Shown here: positions 42,784 to 52,141 of the stretch, piece after piece
How the letters are laid out: each line of letters starts with the position of its first letter
Numbering within the stretch: the stretch's first letter is position 1
Source of the DNA: CBDHGY01 sp965263325
GTDB taxonomy: Bacteria; Pseudomonadota; Alphaproteobacteria; Caulobacterales; Hyphomonadaceae
NCBI GenBank assembly: GCA_965263325.1
Contig: CBDHGY010000002.1
Span: forward strand, 2,232,001-2,296,000
DNA length: 64,000 nucleotides
Reading direction: 5' to 3'
Program-made: the position numbers and the translations under genes
The notes under the pieces: model-generated
The model's input: the letters and a program-made list of their open reading frames with translations, nothing else
Database searches by the model: none
Told to the model about the DNA's origin: nothing

Positions 42784-44649
42784 TCAGCCCGGCTTGTATT
42801 CCGGAACAATTTGGCTCAGCAACCGCAATGCGTCTTCAGTATCGCCGATCTTTGCCGCCGCGATCATCTCAACAATGAGCTCGTCAAATTCGGGCGCAAC
42901 ACCATTGCTTCCGGCCACACGCTGTACGCCCTCCACCGCTGTCACCGTTATTTTTTCATGTGGATAGGTCAGGCTCTCATGCAGACTCTCGCCAGGGCGA
43001 AGCCCGGTGTGGATGATCTTAATGTCCTCGCCCGGCACAAGCCCCTTCATTCTGATCATGGCTTCGGCGAGCTCTTCAATTCGAATTGGCTCGCCCATAT
43101 CGAGCAGGAACAGACCCGCTTCGCCGGCGATTTCCTGAAGCGCGCCAGCGTGCAAGACGAGTTTTGCTGCTTCCGACACAGTCATGAAATAGCGCGTGAC
43201 ATTCTCGTCCGTTACCGTAACGGGCCCGCCTCTGGCAATCTGGCGCTCAAACAGCGGGACCACTGAGCCAGAAGAACCAAGCACATTTCCGAACCGAACC
43301 ATCGCACCTGCAACATTCGAATCTTTCAGTGCGCGCCGAATACAGATTTCTGCAACGCGCTTGGTCGCACCCATAACATTATCAGGATCGACGGCCTTGT
43401 CCGTTGAGATGAACACAAACCGTTTTACGTTTGCTTCGACGGCAGCGCGTGCAGCGTTAAGCGCGCCGCGTACATTGGTCAGAATTGCTTCGTTCGGGTT
43501 GGCCTCCATAAGCGGAACATGCTTCAGCGCTGCGGCGTGGATGATAATATCTGGTGCTGCTGATTTAACCGCTTTCTCAAGCTTTGCAGCATCCCTTACA
43601 TCACCGAGTTGGGTCACGATGTTGAGATCGGCATGTTGCTCGCGCAGGCGCAGGTCTATGCGGTAGAGATTGTACTCCGAAGAATCATACAGCGTGAGAG
43701 TTGCCGGCCTTAGCGCCGCGCATTGCCGCGCCAGTTCGCCGCCAATTGTTCCGCCCGCGCCTGTCACCATAATGTGGGCGTCCTTGACGATCGATTCGAT
43801 CAGCGCCGGGCTGATGTCGCGCTCAGGTCTGGCAAGCAGGTCTGCTGTTGCCACTTCCTGTAACGGGCCATTGTCCCCGTTTTTTCCAAGCGCCATAATT
43901 TTAGCGCCTCGAGATGACGCGGTCAGAAGCAGATCGTTCATGGAGTCGCGAGAGCGCGCATCACCGACAGCAGCTACCCAAGGAGGCTCGCCATAGCGCG
44001 CCGTCATCAGGTCCAGCACTTTGCCGAGATCTTCCATTCCGCCGAGAACGGGAATGCCGCGAATGTCCCGGCCAGGTTCTGCGCCAGTTGTTTCGATCAG
44101 TCCAAGCGTGCGCACAGGGGCACCGCCATCCGCGTAACGCAGATCGCGCAGCACTTTTACAGCGTTTTCAATATCACCGATGATCAGAACTTGCGGCGCG
44201 TCTTCGCGAAAATTCGAGAAAATCTGGAATGGCTGCTGGGTCGAGCGAGACAATGCGATCATTCGGCCAAGGAACAGGAATGAAACCCAAAGGAATGGCG
44301 CGAGAACATATGTGCTGCGCGGAAAATTTGAGAGCCGCGTCATAAGGAAAAGAAGTGGCAGGAAAATCAGTGCAGATAAGCCGACGGCTTGCAGGATCCG
44401 CATCGCATCTGGCCAGCCGGAATGACGCCAGACCTGCCTGTGAACCTTCAGCAAGTAAAACGAGACACCCGCTGACGCTGCAAACAAAATGGCTGGCAGG
44501 GTGATAAGCCGACCGGTGGCGTACGACCACTCGTACCCCGACAGCCAGAGCGGGATACCAATGCCAATCGCCATCGCCACCCAAGCGGCGAATACGTCAA
44601 ATGTCAGTGTTAGCGCTTTTGCCCGTTGCGCTTCCTGATAGGGGGTCAC
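42784..44649 (-). CDS. Membrane-bound nucleotide-sugar 4,6-dehydratase/epimerase (CapD/WbpM-like)
   Basis: A 621-residue protein with four N-terminal membrane helices (to about residue 133), a first Rossmann region (VLIIGDIENAVKVLRDL) and a second catalytic SDR domain from about 293. There VTGAGGTIGGE binds NAD and STDKAVDPDNVMGATKR is the FlaA1/PglF-type active-site segment. It makes UDP-keto sugars for surface polysaccharide or glycosylation. It starts 3 bp after the heparinase-like gene stop. Confidence 0.9.
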   Translation of the reverse strand: MTPYQEAQRAKALTLTFDVFAAWVAMAIGIGIPLWLSGYEWSYATGRLITLPAILFAASAGVSFYLLKVHRQVWRHSGWPDAMRILQAVGLSALIFLPLLFLMTRLSNFPRSTYVLAPFLWVSFLFLGRMIALSRSTQQPFQIFSNFREDAPQVLIIGDIENAVKVLRDLRYADGGAPVRTLGLIETTGAEPGRDIRGIPVLGGMEDLGKVLDLMTARYGEPPWVAAVGDARSRDSMNDLLLTASSRGAKIMALGKNGDNGPLQEVATADLLARPERDISPALIESIVKDAHIMVTGAGGTIGGELARQCAALRPATLTLYDSSEYNLYRIDLRLREQHADLNIVTQLGDVRDAAKLEKAVKSAAPDIIIHAAALKHVPLMEANPNEAILTNVRGALNAARAAVEANVKRFVFISTDKAVDPDNVMGATKRVAEICIRRALKDSNVAGAMVRFGNVLGSSGSVVPLFERQIARGGPVTVTDENVTRYFMTVSEAAKLVLHAGALQEIAGEAGLFLLDMGEPIRIEELAEAMIRMKGLVPGEDIKIIHTGLRPGESLHESLTYPHEKITVTAVEGVQRVAGSNGVAPEFDELIVEMIAAAKIGDTEDALRLLSQIVPEYKPG

Positions 44650-44652
44650 TGA

Positions 44653-46377
44653 CTAGTCTCCATCTTTCAGGAAAGCCCAACGTACACAATTCGGCGGGCC
44701 TTCTCCGTCGCCAGATGGATCCGCGCGACCACTCATAACTATTTGTTCGGTGGGTTCAACTCTTCCGCGCGCGAGGTAAATGGATGGCTCCAGCCTGGTG
44801 CCGGGCTGAGATGTCTTAAACTTCCAGACCGGGCCGAGATCGCTGATCAATTGGATCGAATCACCAGCAGTCATCGCGGTGATCGTTGGGTGCAAGTGAA
44901 AGCGAATATCGAAATTGATCGGCTTATTGGTCTCCGCCATGCCTTCAGAAACGGGCCGGACCAGCGCATCCTCGCCAACGAGACGGTTGCGAGACGCCGA
45001 CATAAACAGGTTCCGTCGGTGCAGCATGCCGTAATTGGACTTATAACCAGAATGCTGCGCGTCGATCCAGCTATCTTCTTCTTCCTCTTTTCGCTTCGCT
45101 GATATGCCCTCGGGTCCTGTTGGGGCCAGCAAGCGTGTTTGTTCATTTACAATGAAAGGTGCGTTGTCGCGGCCGGAAACCACCAGCGTCGAATGAGCGC
45201 CAGTTCGCCTTACAGCAGCTTGCCAATCCAGATTGACATCAGGGCTGAACCCGCACGAGGTGACAATTCTGGCAGGCCCGTCTGAAAACTGGAAGCCGAG
45301 CACACCTGCATGTGCCTGATCTCCGAACGGCATACTTGGGGCCTCTCCGCAATCGAGCATCAAGCGAAGGCCATTCTTCTCGAGTTTCTGGAATCCCGAG
45401 CGCATCGCAAAGCTGAAACGGCGCTGCTCACCGCCAAACGCTTCCATAATTGCGGCGACGGCTTCTGGCCGGCTTTCCCCGCCATTGTTGAAGGGATCGA
45501 GTGCCCCGTCGCCATCGATGAAGAAGTTCAACATGGCCGCCATGCGAGGCAGCCACTTTCCGAAATAGTCAGGGATTGGACGTCCGGCCCTGTCAAACAG
45601 GTCACGGATCGTGAGCAAATCAGCAGACGCCTGAAGCAAACGCTCAGGTGCCCGCATCACATGGCCACCATCAGCGAGTATTTGGGCGGTACATTCAGAC
45701 TCCAGGCGGTTCCAGGCATTGTCGATATTCTTGCCGGACCGCAAGCACAGGCTGGCCGCGACCAGTGCGCATGATCCGCGCCAGCGCGCTTCTGGGTCTG
45801 GGCAGGCATCAAGAGAAGCTTCGAGGTGGCGAACCTGACGCATGAGGCAATCCAGACGCGCTTTCTTTTGATCTTCCGAACCAGTTTCGAACAGGGCTGT
45901 ACCGGCAAGAAACCAGTTCCACACTCTGTCCGCTGTTGGGCCAAGACGCCAGGCAAAGCCATTGAATTTCGCAAATTGTGCAATCCAGTCATCGACCAGA
46001 TAGCGGGCACGATCTGCCCCGGCATCGCCCTGAGCAAACAGGTCACCCAGCCAATCAAATCGGTGAATCCGGTCAGCAAAATGACGCGATGGTGCAACGA
46101 CGTTCCACGGAGCGGTCCCATCGCTAAGATCGAGGCGTCCCTGACCAATGCGCCAGATCCCGGAAATCAGGGCTTCGCCGCGCAGTTCGTCTGGAGGCAA
46201 AACGGGCTTCAGATGCAGGCCAAATCCATCAGGCCCAGAGCCTGAAAGCTTCATCCGATAAACCGGTGTCGCTTTGACATCTTCGCCGAGCGTGCCGCGA
46301 AACCGCCGCCATAGTGCGGCGTCATCCGTCGGGGTTCGGGTGCTGCTGCTTCCAGATGTTTTGCTGGTCTTGCTCAT
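44653..46377 (-). CDS. Heparinase II/III family protein
   Basis: A 574-residue protein with an alpha/alpha barrel (FNGFAWRLGPTADRVWNWFLAG) and a C-terminal beta-sandwich region (AHSTLVVSGRDNAPFIV; FHLHPTITAM). It is the alphaproteobacterial heparinase-like protein commonly found between rsmB/rpe and purH. Its natural substrate is not established. No signal peptide is evident. It is preceded by rpe and followed within 3 bp by the dehydratase. Confidence 0.87.
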   Translation of the reverse strand: MSKTSKTSGSSSTRTPTDDAALWRRFRGTLGEDVKATPVYRMKLSGSGPDGFGLHLKPVLPPDELRGEALISGIWRIGQGRLDLSDGTAPWNVVAPSRHFADRIHRFDWLGDLFAQGDAGADRARYLVDDWIAQFAKFNGFAWRLGPTADRVWNWFLAGTALFETGSEDQKKARLDCLMRQVRHLEASLDACPDPEARWRGSCALVAASLCLRSGKNIDNAWNRLESECTAQILADGGHVMRAPERLLQASADLLTIRDLFDRAGRPIPDYFGKWLPRMAAMLNFFIDGDGALDPFNNGGESRPEAVAAIMEAFGGEQRRFSFAMRSGFQKLEKNGLRLMLDCGEAPSMPFGDQAHAGVLGFQFSDGPARIVTSCGFSPDVNLDWQAAVRRTGAHSTLVVSGRDNAPFIVNEQTRLLAPTGPEGISAKRKEEEEDSWIDAQHSGYKSNYGMLHRRNLFMSASRNRLVGEDALVRPVSEGMAETNKPINFDIRFHLHPTITAMTAGDSIQLISDLGPVWKFKTSQPGTRLEPSIYLARGRVEPTEQIVMSGRADPSGDGEGPPNCVRWAFLKDGD

Positions 46378-46402
46378 CCACCTAATACTCTCGCCCGCAG
46401 CG

Positions 46403-47071
46403 CTAGACCATCACCTCGCCGCGCAGTGCAGAAATGTTGGCACGATACTCTGTTGGTCCACCCTTAAACACGGCAGACCCTGCAACGATGGCGGTCACAC
46501 CTGCGCTGATTGCACGAGGTGCATTCTCTGGTTTTAGTCCGCCATCAATCTCGAGGATAATGTCGCGGCCGGTCTCATCAATCTTTTTACGCAGCGCCTC
46601 AACTTTTCGCAGCTGGCTCTCAATGAAGGTTTGCCCGCCAAAGCCGGGGTTTACGGACATAACAAGGACCAGGTCGACGTCATCGATCAGATAATCGACC
46701 GCTTCCGTCGGCGTCGACGGGTTTAGCGCAATTCCCGGCCGCATGCTGGCGGCGCGGATAGCCTGAACGGTGCGATGCGCATGGGGGCCAGCTTCTGGAT
46801 GAAATGTCAGTATGTCTGCGCCAGCCTTTGCGAACGCCATAATGAAAGGATCCACCGGTTCGATCATCAAATGAACATCGAATGGCTTTTTGGAATGGGG
46901 CCGAAGCTTTTCTATGATCGGCGGGCCCAAAGTGAGGTTCGGTACATAGTGACCATCCATCACGTCGACATGGATCATATCTGCGCCAGCGGCATCAATT
47001 GCGCGGATTTCTTCTCCGAGACATGCGAAGTCTGCCGAGAGTATCGAAGGGGATATAAGGACCTTGTTCAT
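46403..47071 (-). CDS. rpe: Ribulose-phosphate 3-epimerase
   Basis: Interconverts ribulose-5-P and xylulose-5-P. 222-residue TIM barrel; ISPSILSADF, HVDVMDGHYVPN and VMSVNPGFGGQ carry the metal and catalytic residues, with EIDGGL near the C-terminus. The open frame extends to 47104; the ATG at 47071 gives the family start. Confidence 0.95.
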   Translation of the reverse strand: MNKVLISPSILSADFACLGEEIRAIDAAGADMIHVDVMDGHYVPNLTLGPPIIEKLRPHSKKPFDVHLMIEPVDPFIMAFAKAGADILTFHPEAGPHAHRTVQAIRAASMRPGIALNPSTPTEAVDYLIDDVDLVLVMSVNPGFGGQTFIESQLRKVEALRKKIDETGRDIILEIDGGLKPENAPRAISAGVTAIVAGSAVFKGGPTEYRANISALRGEVMV

Positions 47072-47150
47072 AGGAACAACAGGTAAAGAGAAACCGCCGC
47101 CCACACAAGGTAGGCGGCGGCCATAGACTTATATGTCGTGTTTGTTGGGC

Positions 47151-47660
47151 TTAGTAACGCGGTGCTGGTGCGTATTGGGCCTGATTTGGATAAATCTGAA
47201 CGCCATCGGTCGCGAATACGACATTGACAGGTGTGCCAGCTGGAATTGGGTTATCCCCCTTCAGCACGATCTCTTTCACTTCACCGCTGTCGAACTGAAC
47301 GATGTAAGAATAGCCGTTGCGTGTGTTGAGGGCTTTGCCCGCTTCATTACCAGCGATGCCGCCAAGAACCGCGCCGCCGATGGCTCCAGCGGTTTTTGCT
47401 TTGTCGCCGCCGCCAAGCTCTGAACCTGCCAGGCCGCCGAGAACTGCGCCGACACCTGCGCCAACAATTGAGTTATCAGGTTTGATCACCACACCGTTCA
47501 CGGACTGAATGATGCCTGGTTTCACAGTTGAGGCATAACCGACGCTGCCAGGGGAGCGTGTGCCGCCTGAATTTGCGCATGCGCCAAGTGTGAGTGTCAG
47601 CGCGCCAAGGCCCGCAATGATCGCTGTTCGCGACTTCGAAAAGATCGTTAGTGAATTCAT
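47151..47660 (-). CDS. Glycine-zipper lipoprotein (SlyB/17-kDa antigen-like)
   Basis: A 169-residue outer-membrane lipoprotein: lipobox LTLTLGAC, then two glycine-zipper helices (VGAGVGAVLGGLAG, AGAIGGAVLGGIAG) and a C-terminal beta domain with VQFDSGEVKEIVLKG. AAGGAG lies before the ATG at 47660. It is related to the SlyB/Rickettsia 17-kDa family, which stabilises the outer membrane. It sits between rsmB and rpe. Confidence 0.85.
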   Translation of the reverse strand: MNSLTIFSKSRTAIIAGLGALTLTLGACANSGGTRSPGSVGYASTVKPGIIQSVNGVVIKPDNSIVGAGVGAVLGGLAGSELGGGDKAKTAGAIGGAVLGGIAGNEAGKALNTRNGYSYIVQFDSGEVKEIVLKGDNPIPAGTPVNVVFATDGVQIYPNQAQYAPAPRY

Positions 47661-47785
47661 GGTGCGTACTCCTTCGCACAAGTTTACTGGGCGGATAATG
47701 CGCCGCTGGTCCTGAATGACAGATGAACTTGTAACGGCGATTGTGTGGCAATCCGTTGAAATCGAAGATTACAAATCTGAAGGGT

Positions 47786-49063
47786 TTAGACGCGCGTGAG
47801 TACGGAAATGAAAAACGCGTCGTGAATCAGCGTGTCGGAAGGGATGGTTAATACATCGCCTTGCTCGGTAAGATTATGCTCGAATGGTTTACGAATACTT
47901 CCCGCAATAGGCGAGCGCTTAAACACACCGGCTGAAACAGCGGCGTTTACGACCTCAGCGCCCTCTCTCGCGAGGGGTGTGCAGACGCAGTAAACAACGC
48001 GTCCTCCGGGCTTCACCATATCAGCAGATGCGCGCAGCAATCTTTCTTGAATATCTGGAAACCTTGCGATCGCATCTGGGTCTTTGATCCATGCGCCTTC
48101 GGGATGACGGCGTAATGTTCCGAGGGCGGAGCATGGCGCATCCAGCAAGGCGGCATCGGCAAGTTTCTGCGGACGCCACGTTTCAGCATTCGCGGCAATG
48201 ACCTCCACGCGCGCTGCGAGCTTCGTACGTTTCAGATTCTCATGCACGCGTTGCAGACGCTTTTTTGATCGGTCGACGGCAATTACGTCCGCGCCTGAGG
48301 CGGCGATTTGCAACGTCTTTCCGCCTGGCGCAGCGCAAAGATCAATGACACTTTCTCCGGGTTGAGGAGCGAGGAGTTGAACAGGCAGTGCCGCTGCCAG
48401 ATCCTGCACCCACCAGTCGCCTGTCTCATAGCCGGGAATTGTCTCAACTGCTCCTGTTGGCACGGCAACCGAACTTGCGCCAATTGGCGCGCCGCTCGTC
48501 TGCATTGCCAGCGCCGCTCCATCACCTGACCGCGCTGTGAGGTGGAGAAGTGGCTCTTCCATTTGCGCCCGGGCAAGTGCGCGCGCACCGGCATCGCCCA
48601 CGGACGCCTTAAAGGCCGTATCGAGCCAGCTCGGCCAGGTCTTGCTCGGCGGCACCGCGTCAAATCGCGAGCGATCATTTGCAGCTTTGCGGAGCACCGC
48701 ATTTAGAAACCCCGCAGCGCCTTTCGCGCCGTTCATGGTTTTCGCTGTGTTGACGGTTTCGCCGACAGCCGCGTGGTCAGGTGTGCCGAGGATCCAGGAT
48801 TGCGCGGCCCCAATTCTCAACAGCGCTCGCACGGCTGGCGTCGCATCTTTAAGGGGACGATTAAGCAGCGGGGCAAGGCCTTGATCAATCCGGCCGAGTT
48901 GGCGAAGCGCGGCGCTCGCCATCGCACGTGCGAACCCGCGATCAGGCCCCTGGAGCAAATTGTAGGACTCAACGCTTGCCAGCGCTTCATCCAGCATACG
49001 TCTGTTTTCCAGCGTTTCGATCAGGAGTTCGGCGGCGGCCCGCCGTGCATCAGTATGGCTCAC
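47786..49063 (-). CDS. rsmB: 16S rRNA m5C967 methyltransferase (RsmB/Sun)
   Basis: A 425-residue RNA methyltransferase: N-terminal NusB-like helical domain (about 1-130), then a SAM domain with DLCAAPGGKTLQIA (motif I), DAPCSALG with the catalytic Cys and a second Cys in YCVCTPL. The start overlaps the htpX stop by 4 bp, so the two are translated together. Confidence 0.93.
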   Translation of the reverse strand: MSHTDARRAAAELLIETLENRRMLDEALASVESYNLLQGPDRGFARAMASAALRQLGRIDQGLAPLLNRPLKDATPAVRALLRIGAAQSWILGTPDHAAVGETVNTAKTMNGAKGAAGFLNAVLRKAANDRSRFDAVPPSKTWPSWLDTAFKASVGDAGARALARAQMEEPLLHLTARSGDGAALAMQTSGAPIGASSVAVPTGAVETIPGYETGDWWVQDLAAALPVQLLAPQPGESVIDLCAAPGGKTLQIAASGADVIAVDRSKKRLQRVHENLKRTKLAARVEVIAANAETWRPQKLADAALLDAPCSALGTLRRHPEGAWIKDPDAIARFPDIQERLLRASADMVKPGGRVVYCVCTPLAREGAEVVNAAVSAGVFKRSPIAGSIRKPFEHNLTEQGDVLTIPSDTLIHDAFFISVLTRV

Positions 49064-49917
49064 GCGGCCACATCCATCTCATTGGCCATCTGGCGAAGCG
49101 CCGCAATGCGGTTTTCGGTATTCGGATGCGTTGAAAACAGACGGTCTCCTCTGCGCCCGGCCAAGGGGTGCACGATATACATATGTGCGGTGGCGGGATT
49201 TCGCTCAGCCATTCGGTTGACTTGTGCGCGCGCACCGCGCTCAATTTTCGCCAGCGCATTGGCCAGCCATAAGGGGTTGCCGCAAATCTCTGCGCCGACC
49301 CGGTCAGCTTCGTATTCCCGAGAGCGGCTGATCGCCATTTGGACAAGGGCAGCGGCCATTGGTGCAAAAATCATAACCGCCAGCCGCGCAATAGGGTTTG
49401 ACCCATTGCGGTTACCCAAAAACATCGCAAGCGTTGCAAGCACGCTGATCGCGCCCGCAAGTGTCGCGGTGATGGTCATTGTAAGCGTGTCGCGGTTTTT
49501 CACATGCGCGAGTTCGTGCGCCATCACGCCGGCAACTTCCTGACGGTTTAACAGCGAGAGCAAGCCCGTAGTGGCGGCAACGGCTGCGCGCTTCGGGCTT
49601 CGCCCGGTTGCAAAGGCATTGGGCTGCGGCGTGTCGATGATATAAATTTTGGGAACTGGCATACCGGCGCGTTCGGCAAGCCGGGCGGTATCTTCAGCGA
49701 AGGCCCTCAGAACGGGCGAGGTCTCATCTTCGCCAATCAGGCGCGCCTTGCTCATCGCGAGCACAGCCTTGTCGGAATTCCAGTACGCAAAGAAATTCAG
49801 GAGAAAGGCAGCGCCGAGCGCGACAAGCAAACCGATCTGCCCCGCGATCAGGAACCCTGATACAGCGAAAATCGCTGTGAGAGCTGCAAGCAGCGCAAAA
49901 GTGCGCGTTAAACCCAT
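49060..49917 (-). CDS. htpX: HtpX membrane zinc protease
   Basis: M48 protease that clears damaged inner-membrane proteins. 285 residues: two N-terminal helices, HELAHVKNRD as the zinc motif (near residue 138), two further helices, then EYEADRVGAE with the third ligand and a HPLAGRRGDRLFSTHP tail. First gene of the rsmB unit. Confidence 0.95.
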   Translation of the reverse strand: MGLTRTFALLAALTAIFAVSGFLIAGQIGLLVALGAAFLLNFFAYWNSDKAVLAMSKARLIGEDETSPVLRAFAEDTARLAERAGMPVPKIYIIDTPQPNAFATGRSPKRAAVAATTGLLSLLNRQEVAGVMAHELAHVKNRDTLTMTITATLAGAISVLATLAMFLGNRNGSNPIARLAVMIFAPMAAALVQMAISRSREYEADRVGAEICGNPLWLANALAKIERGARAQVNRMAERNPATAHMYIVHPLAGRRGDRLFSTHPNTENRIAALRQMANEMDVAA

Positions 49918-50015
49918 ATCGTTTTCTCGAATCTACTGTGCGGTGAGAAGGCCAAGACAATTTATTGTCCAAGCCTATATGTATATCGTTAACGTTGCTA
50001 GCGAGAGCGCTTCAT

Positions 50016-50198
50016 ATGTCTGATGAAAAAAAAGCAATTCCGCCCGAAGCCCAGCGTGCGCTGGAGGAAGCTGCCGCGCGCCGAAAAGCGGTCGAGGCTG
50101 AATCCGATGAGGTTACCAAAGAAACTGGCGGTCCCTCGGGCGACGAACCAACGCGGTTCGGCGATTGGGAACGCAAAGGCATCGCATACGATTTCTAG
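50016..50198 (+). CDS. DUF1674 / SDHAF4-like succinate dehydrogenase assembly factor
   Basis: A 60-residue protein with a charged helix, then GGPSGDEPTRFGDWERKGIAYDF at the C-terminus, the SDHAF4/DUF1674 signature. In mitochondria SDHAF4 binds flavinated SdhA and aids assembly of complex II; the same role is likely here. The frame is open from 49965; the ATG at 50016 is chosen because the helix starts there. It is unlinked to sdhCDAB, 15 kb away, and divergent from htpX. 50199-50398 holds no gene that I can see. Confidence 0.88.
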   Translation: MSDEKKAIPPEAQRALEEAAARRKAVEAESDEVTKETGGPSGDEPTRFGDWERKGIAYDF

Positions 50199-50398
50199 GG
50201 TTGATGATTGTCAGCGGTGTTCAGACGCTCTTGAGGTTTGGTTCATCGTTACAAATTTGGTTCTTTATCCCCTTAATAAAACGATCAGCGCATATGCTCG
50301 AACTGAGCTGAGTAACGGACGCATTTTGTTGGCATAAATCAGTGCGTATTTGTTTTTCCGGCACCAGCTCTTTGTCTTGAATCCGAATAATCACCCAA

Positions 50399-50455
50399 TT
50401 GACAAGTACACTTGACATGTCAATTAAGCTTGTCATAATGTCAACTATACTTGAC
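50399..50455 (+). promoter_or_regulatory. Promoter with TTGAC/GTCAA operator array
   Basis: A cluster of half-sites: TTGAC at 50399, 50412 and 50451 and GTCAA at 50419 and 50440. The middle pair forms a perfect 12-bp palindrome, TTGACATGTCAA (50412-50423). TTGACA at 50412 with CATAAT at 50434-50439, 16 bases apart, resembles a sigma-70 promoter, so a repressor on the palindrome would cover the -35 box. The downstream XRE regulator is the obvious candidate (inference). Confidence 0.6.
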
Positions 50456-50468
50456 TAAGGAGAATATC

Positions 50469-50915
50469 ATGGATACGGAAAAACCTGATCTAAAATGGGG
50501 GCGCTTTTGGGCGCAAATGGCATTTGCAATCTTTGTAATGATCATTGGAGCTTTGGCTGGCGCGCTCTTCGAGAACTTTGAGGGCATTTCGAATTGGCAA
50601 ATCCAAGTTGCCATTGGACTGTATATCTCAGCAGTGCTGCTTACTGCGGTGAGCTACTGGAAAACTCTCTCAAACGCCGACGAATTTGAACGCCGAATAG
50701 AGGTGTTTAATCTAGCCATCGCAGGCGGCGTTGCGGTTTTCTACACAATGAACATGTTTGTTCTGGGTTACCTTGAAGGCAGTGTCGCCGCACCTAATCC
50801 CGTATCAGTATTCGTCGCTCCAGGCTTCTTGCTGATGTTTCGATCGATAGGGTCTCAGCATTTGCGAAGACGTGTGGCGCTTGGGAAATTCGATCACCTC
50901 TCCAATGTAATTTAG
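50469..50915 (+). CDS. Four-helix membrane protein, partner of XRE regulator
   Basis: A 148-residue protein with about four membrane segments and short loops. AAGGAG lies before the ATG at 50469; the frame is open from 50451. It is followed 12 bp later by an XRE-type regulator, a common small membrane protein plus YozG-like regulator pair. The family is not recognised beyond this. Its promoter carries a palindromic operator array. Confidence 0.72.
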   Translation: MDTEKPDLKWGRFWAQMAFAIFVMIIGALAGALFENFEGISNWQIQVAIGLYISAVLLTAVSYWKTLSNADEFERRIEVFNLAIAGGVAVFYTMNMFVLGYLEGSVAAPNPVSVFVAPGFLLMFRSIGSQHLRRRVALGKFDHLSNVI

Positions 50916-50927
50916 TGCGGCTGCCAC

Positions 50928-51128
50928 GTGAAAAACCGTATTAAAGTTCTGCGAGCGGAAAAAGGCTGGAGCCAAGCGAAGCTCGCTGAACTGCTTGGGG
51001 TATCTCGACAATCTATAAATGCAGTCGAAACCGGGAAATTCGATCCATCTCTACCTTTGGCATTTGCCATCGCAGATTTGTTTGGAGAGCCGGTGGAAAA
51101 GGTGTTCATCAACGAGAACAAGGCCTAG
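50928..51128 (+). CDS. YozG-like XRE family transcriptional regulator
   Basis: A 66-residue helix-turn-helix protein: LRAEKGWSQAKLAELLGVS, then RQSINAVETGKFDPSLPLA, the signature of minimal YozG-type regulators. It consists of the DNA-binding domain only. The start is GTG. Likely autoregulates its operon through the TTGAC palindrome upstream (inference). Confidence 0.88.
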   Translation: MKNRIKVLRAEKGWSQAKLAELLGVSRQSINAVETGKFDPSLPLAFAIADLFGEPVEKVFINENKA

Positions 51129-51267
51129 CAAAAGCTGCCGTGATCCCAGAGTGGGGAACGCCACAAACCGGACGCTCACTTCCTATCTACCTCGCTGCTG
51201 GAAGCGCGCGCCGCGCTGTGGCGTATGAGTGGATGATAGAAGCTCTTGCGCATTTTGGTGAGACACG

Positions 51268-51307
51268 GCGCGACCTATCGGAACGAGCGCCTGGGGATAG
51301 GTCGCGC
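51268..51307. terminator. Perfect 12-bp inverted repeat between two convergent XRE genes
   Basis: GCGCGACCTATC (51268-51279) pairs with GATAGGTCGCGC (51296-51307) around a 16-base loop, between the ends of the convergent regulators. It has no long T-run. It probably acts as a bidirectional terminator. The remainder of 51129-51330 shows no convincing gene. Confidence 0.6.
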
Positions 51308-51330
51308 GCCATTCTGGTCTAAAGGCGACA

Positions 51331-51633
51331 CTAAATCAGAAAGCCAACACTTAGCCCAAAAACAAATCCCACAGTCAGTGTAAAACCAAGCAGGGGCAAT
51401 ATCTTGCGAGGCCCGCTGATCCCGCCAGATTTGCTGGGTTGAGTTTCCAAAAAGGTCGCTTTGTCGACTTCAAACACGCTGGCCAGTGCCAGTGTTGTTT
51501 CCAGCGACGCGGTGCCGTCCTTTTCGACGCGTTGAACCGTTCTGACACTCACATCGCAAAATTCAGCGAGATCCTGTTGCGTCCAACCTTTGTCGAGGCG
51601 CATCGACTTTATCTTTGATGAGGCCAAAAGCAT
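51331..51633 (-). CDS. XRE family regulator with C-terminal membrane helix
   Basis: A 100-residue protein. The N-terminal helix-turn-helix reads MRLDKGWTQQDLAEFCDVS and VRTVQRVEKDG, then a short linker and one or two C-terminal hydrophobic stretches (PLLGFTLTVGFVFGLSVGFLI). A membrane-tethered regulator is implied. It follows a membrane protein gene by 2 bp and is probably co-regulated with it, mirroring the convergent pair at 50469-51128. Confidence 0.82.
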   Translation of the reverse strand: MLLASSKIKSMRLDKGWTQQDLAEFCDVSVRTVQRVEKDGTASLETTLALASVFEVDKATFLETQPSKSGGISGPRKILPLLGFTLTVGFVFGLSVGFLI

Positions 51634-51635
51634 GG

Positions 51636-52070
51636 TTAAAACGCCCCCAAAATAAAGTGGGTGATGAAATAGCCCATGACAGCTCCAGCAATCGCTGCAG
51701 GTATAATCGTTATCAAAGTGCTCGTCAGAGTAGCCGGTTCATCAGGCTTAGTTTCAGAAAAGCTCTTTTCGTAAAAGATCGTCCCATCTGCCTCTGCCGA
51801 GCAGAAGAACATTCCATCTGACAAGTTGATGCCCACTGTGAGGCTAATTTGCTCGCCACTGTGAAGACTAAACGTGCGTGTCTCGCTGACCTTCTCTTTA
51901 TCCACTGTTTGGAAGCGAGAGATCTTACTCTTTTCGACGATTTCATCATTCACCCAGATCCTCGTCGACATCGTCCAATTCGAAACTTTAGCTATGATCT
52001 GATCGCCCCTGTAGATCATCGGGAACGTTACCCAGTAGCTCGGAAGTTTGAATGAGAATAAATTTTTCAT
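51636..52070 (-). CDS. Small protein with C-terminal membrane anchor, partner of tethered XRE regulator
   Basis: A 144-residue protein, mainly a soluble beta-rich N-terminal domain (about 1-115) with WVNDEIVEKSK and LHSGEQISLTVGINLSDG, then a single C-terminal membrane segment (IIPAAIAGAVMGYFITHFIL). Not recognised. It lies immediately upstream of the membrane-tethered XRE gene. Upstream sequence 52142-52179 holds inverted repeats. Confidence 0.62.
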   Translation of the reverse strand: MKNLFSFKLPSYWVTFPMIYRGDQIIAKVSNWTMSTRIWVNDEIVEKSKISRFQTVDKEKVSETRTFSLHSGEQISLTVGINLSDGMFFCSAEADGTIFYEKSFSETKPDEPATLTSTLITIIPAAIAGAVMGYFITHFILGAF

Positions 52071-52141
52071 CAGTTGGGTCTCCTATCAACTGACCGGAAA
52101 ACTATAAAGGGAAATGCCCTTGAAGAACGACAAGAGGGCGA

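Noticed and set aside
51140..51322. 60-codon plus-strand frame between the convergent XRE genes
   Set aside because: It spans the terminator-like hairpin, has no motif and no ribosome site, and is likely non-coding.
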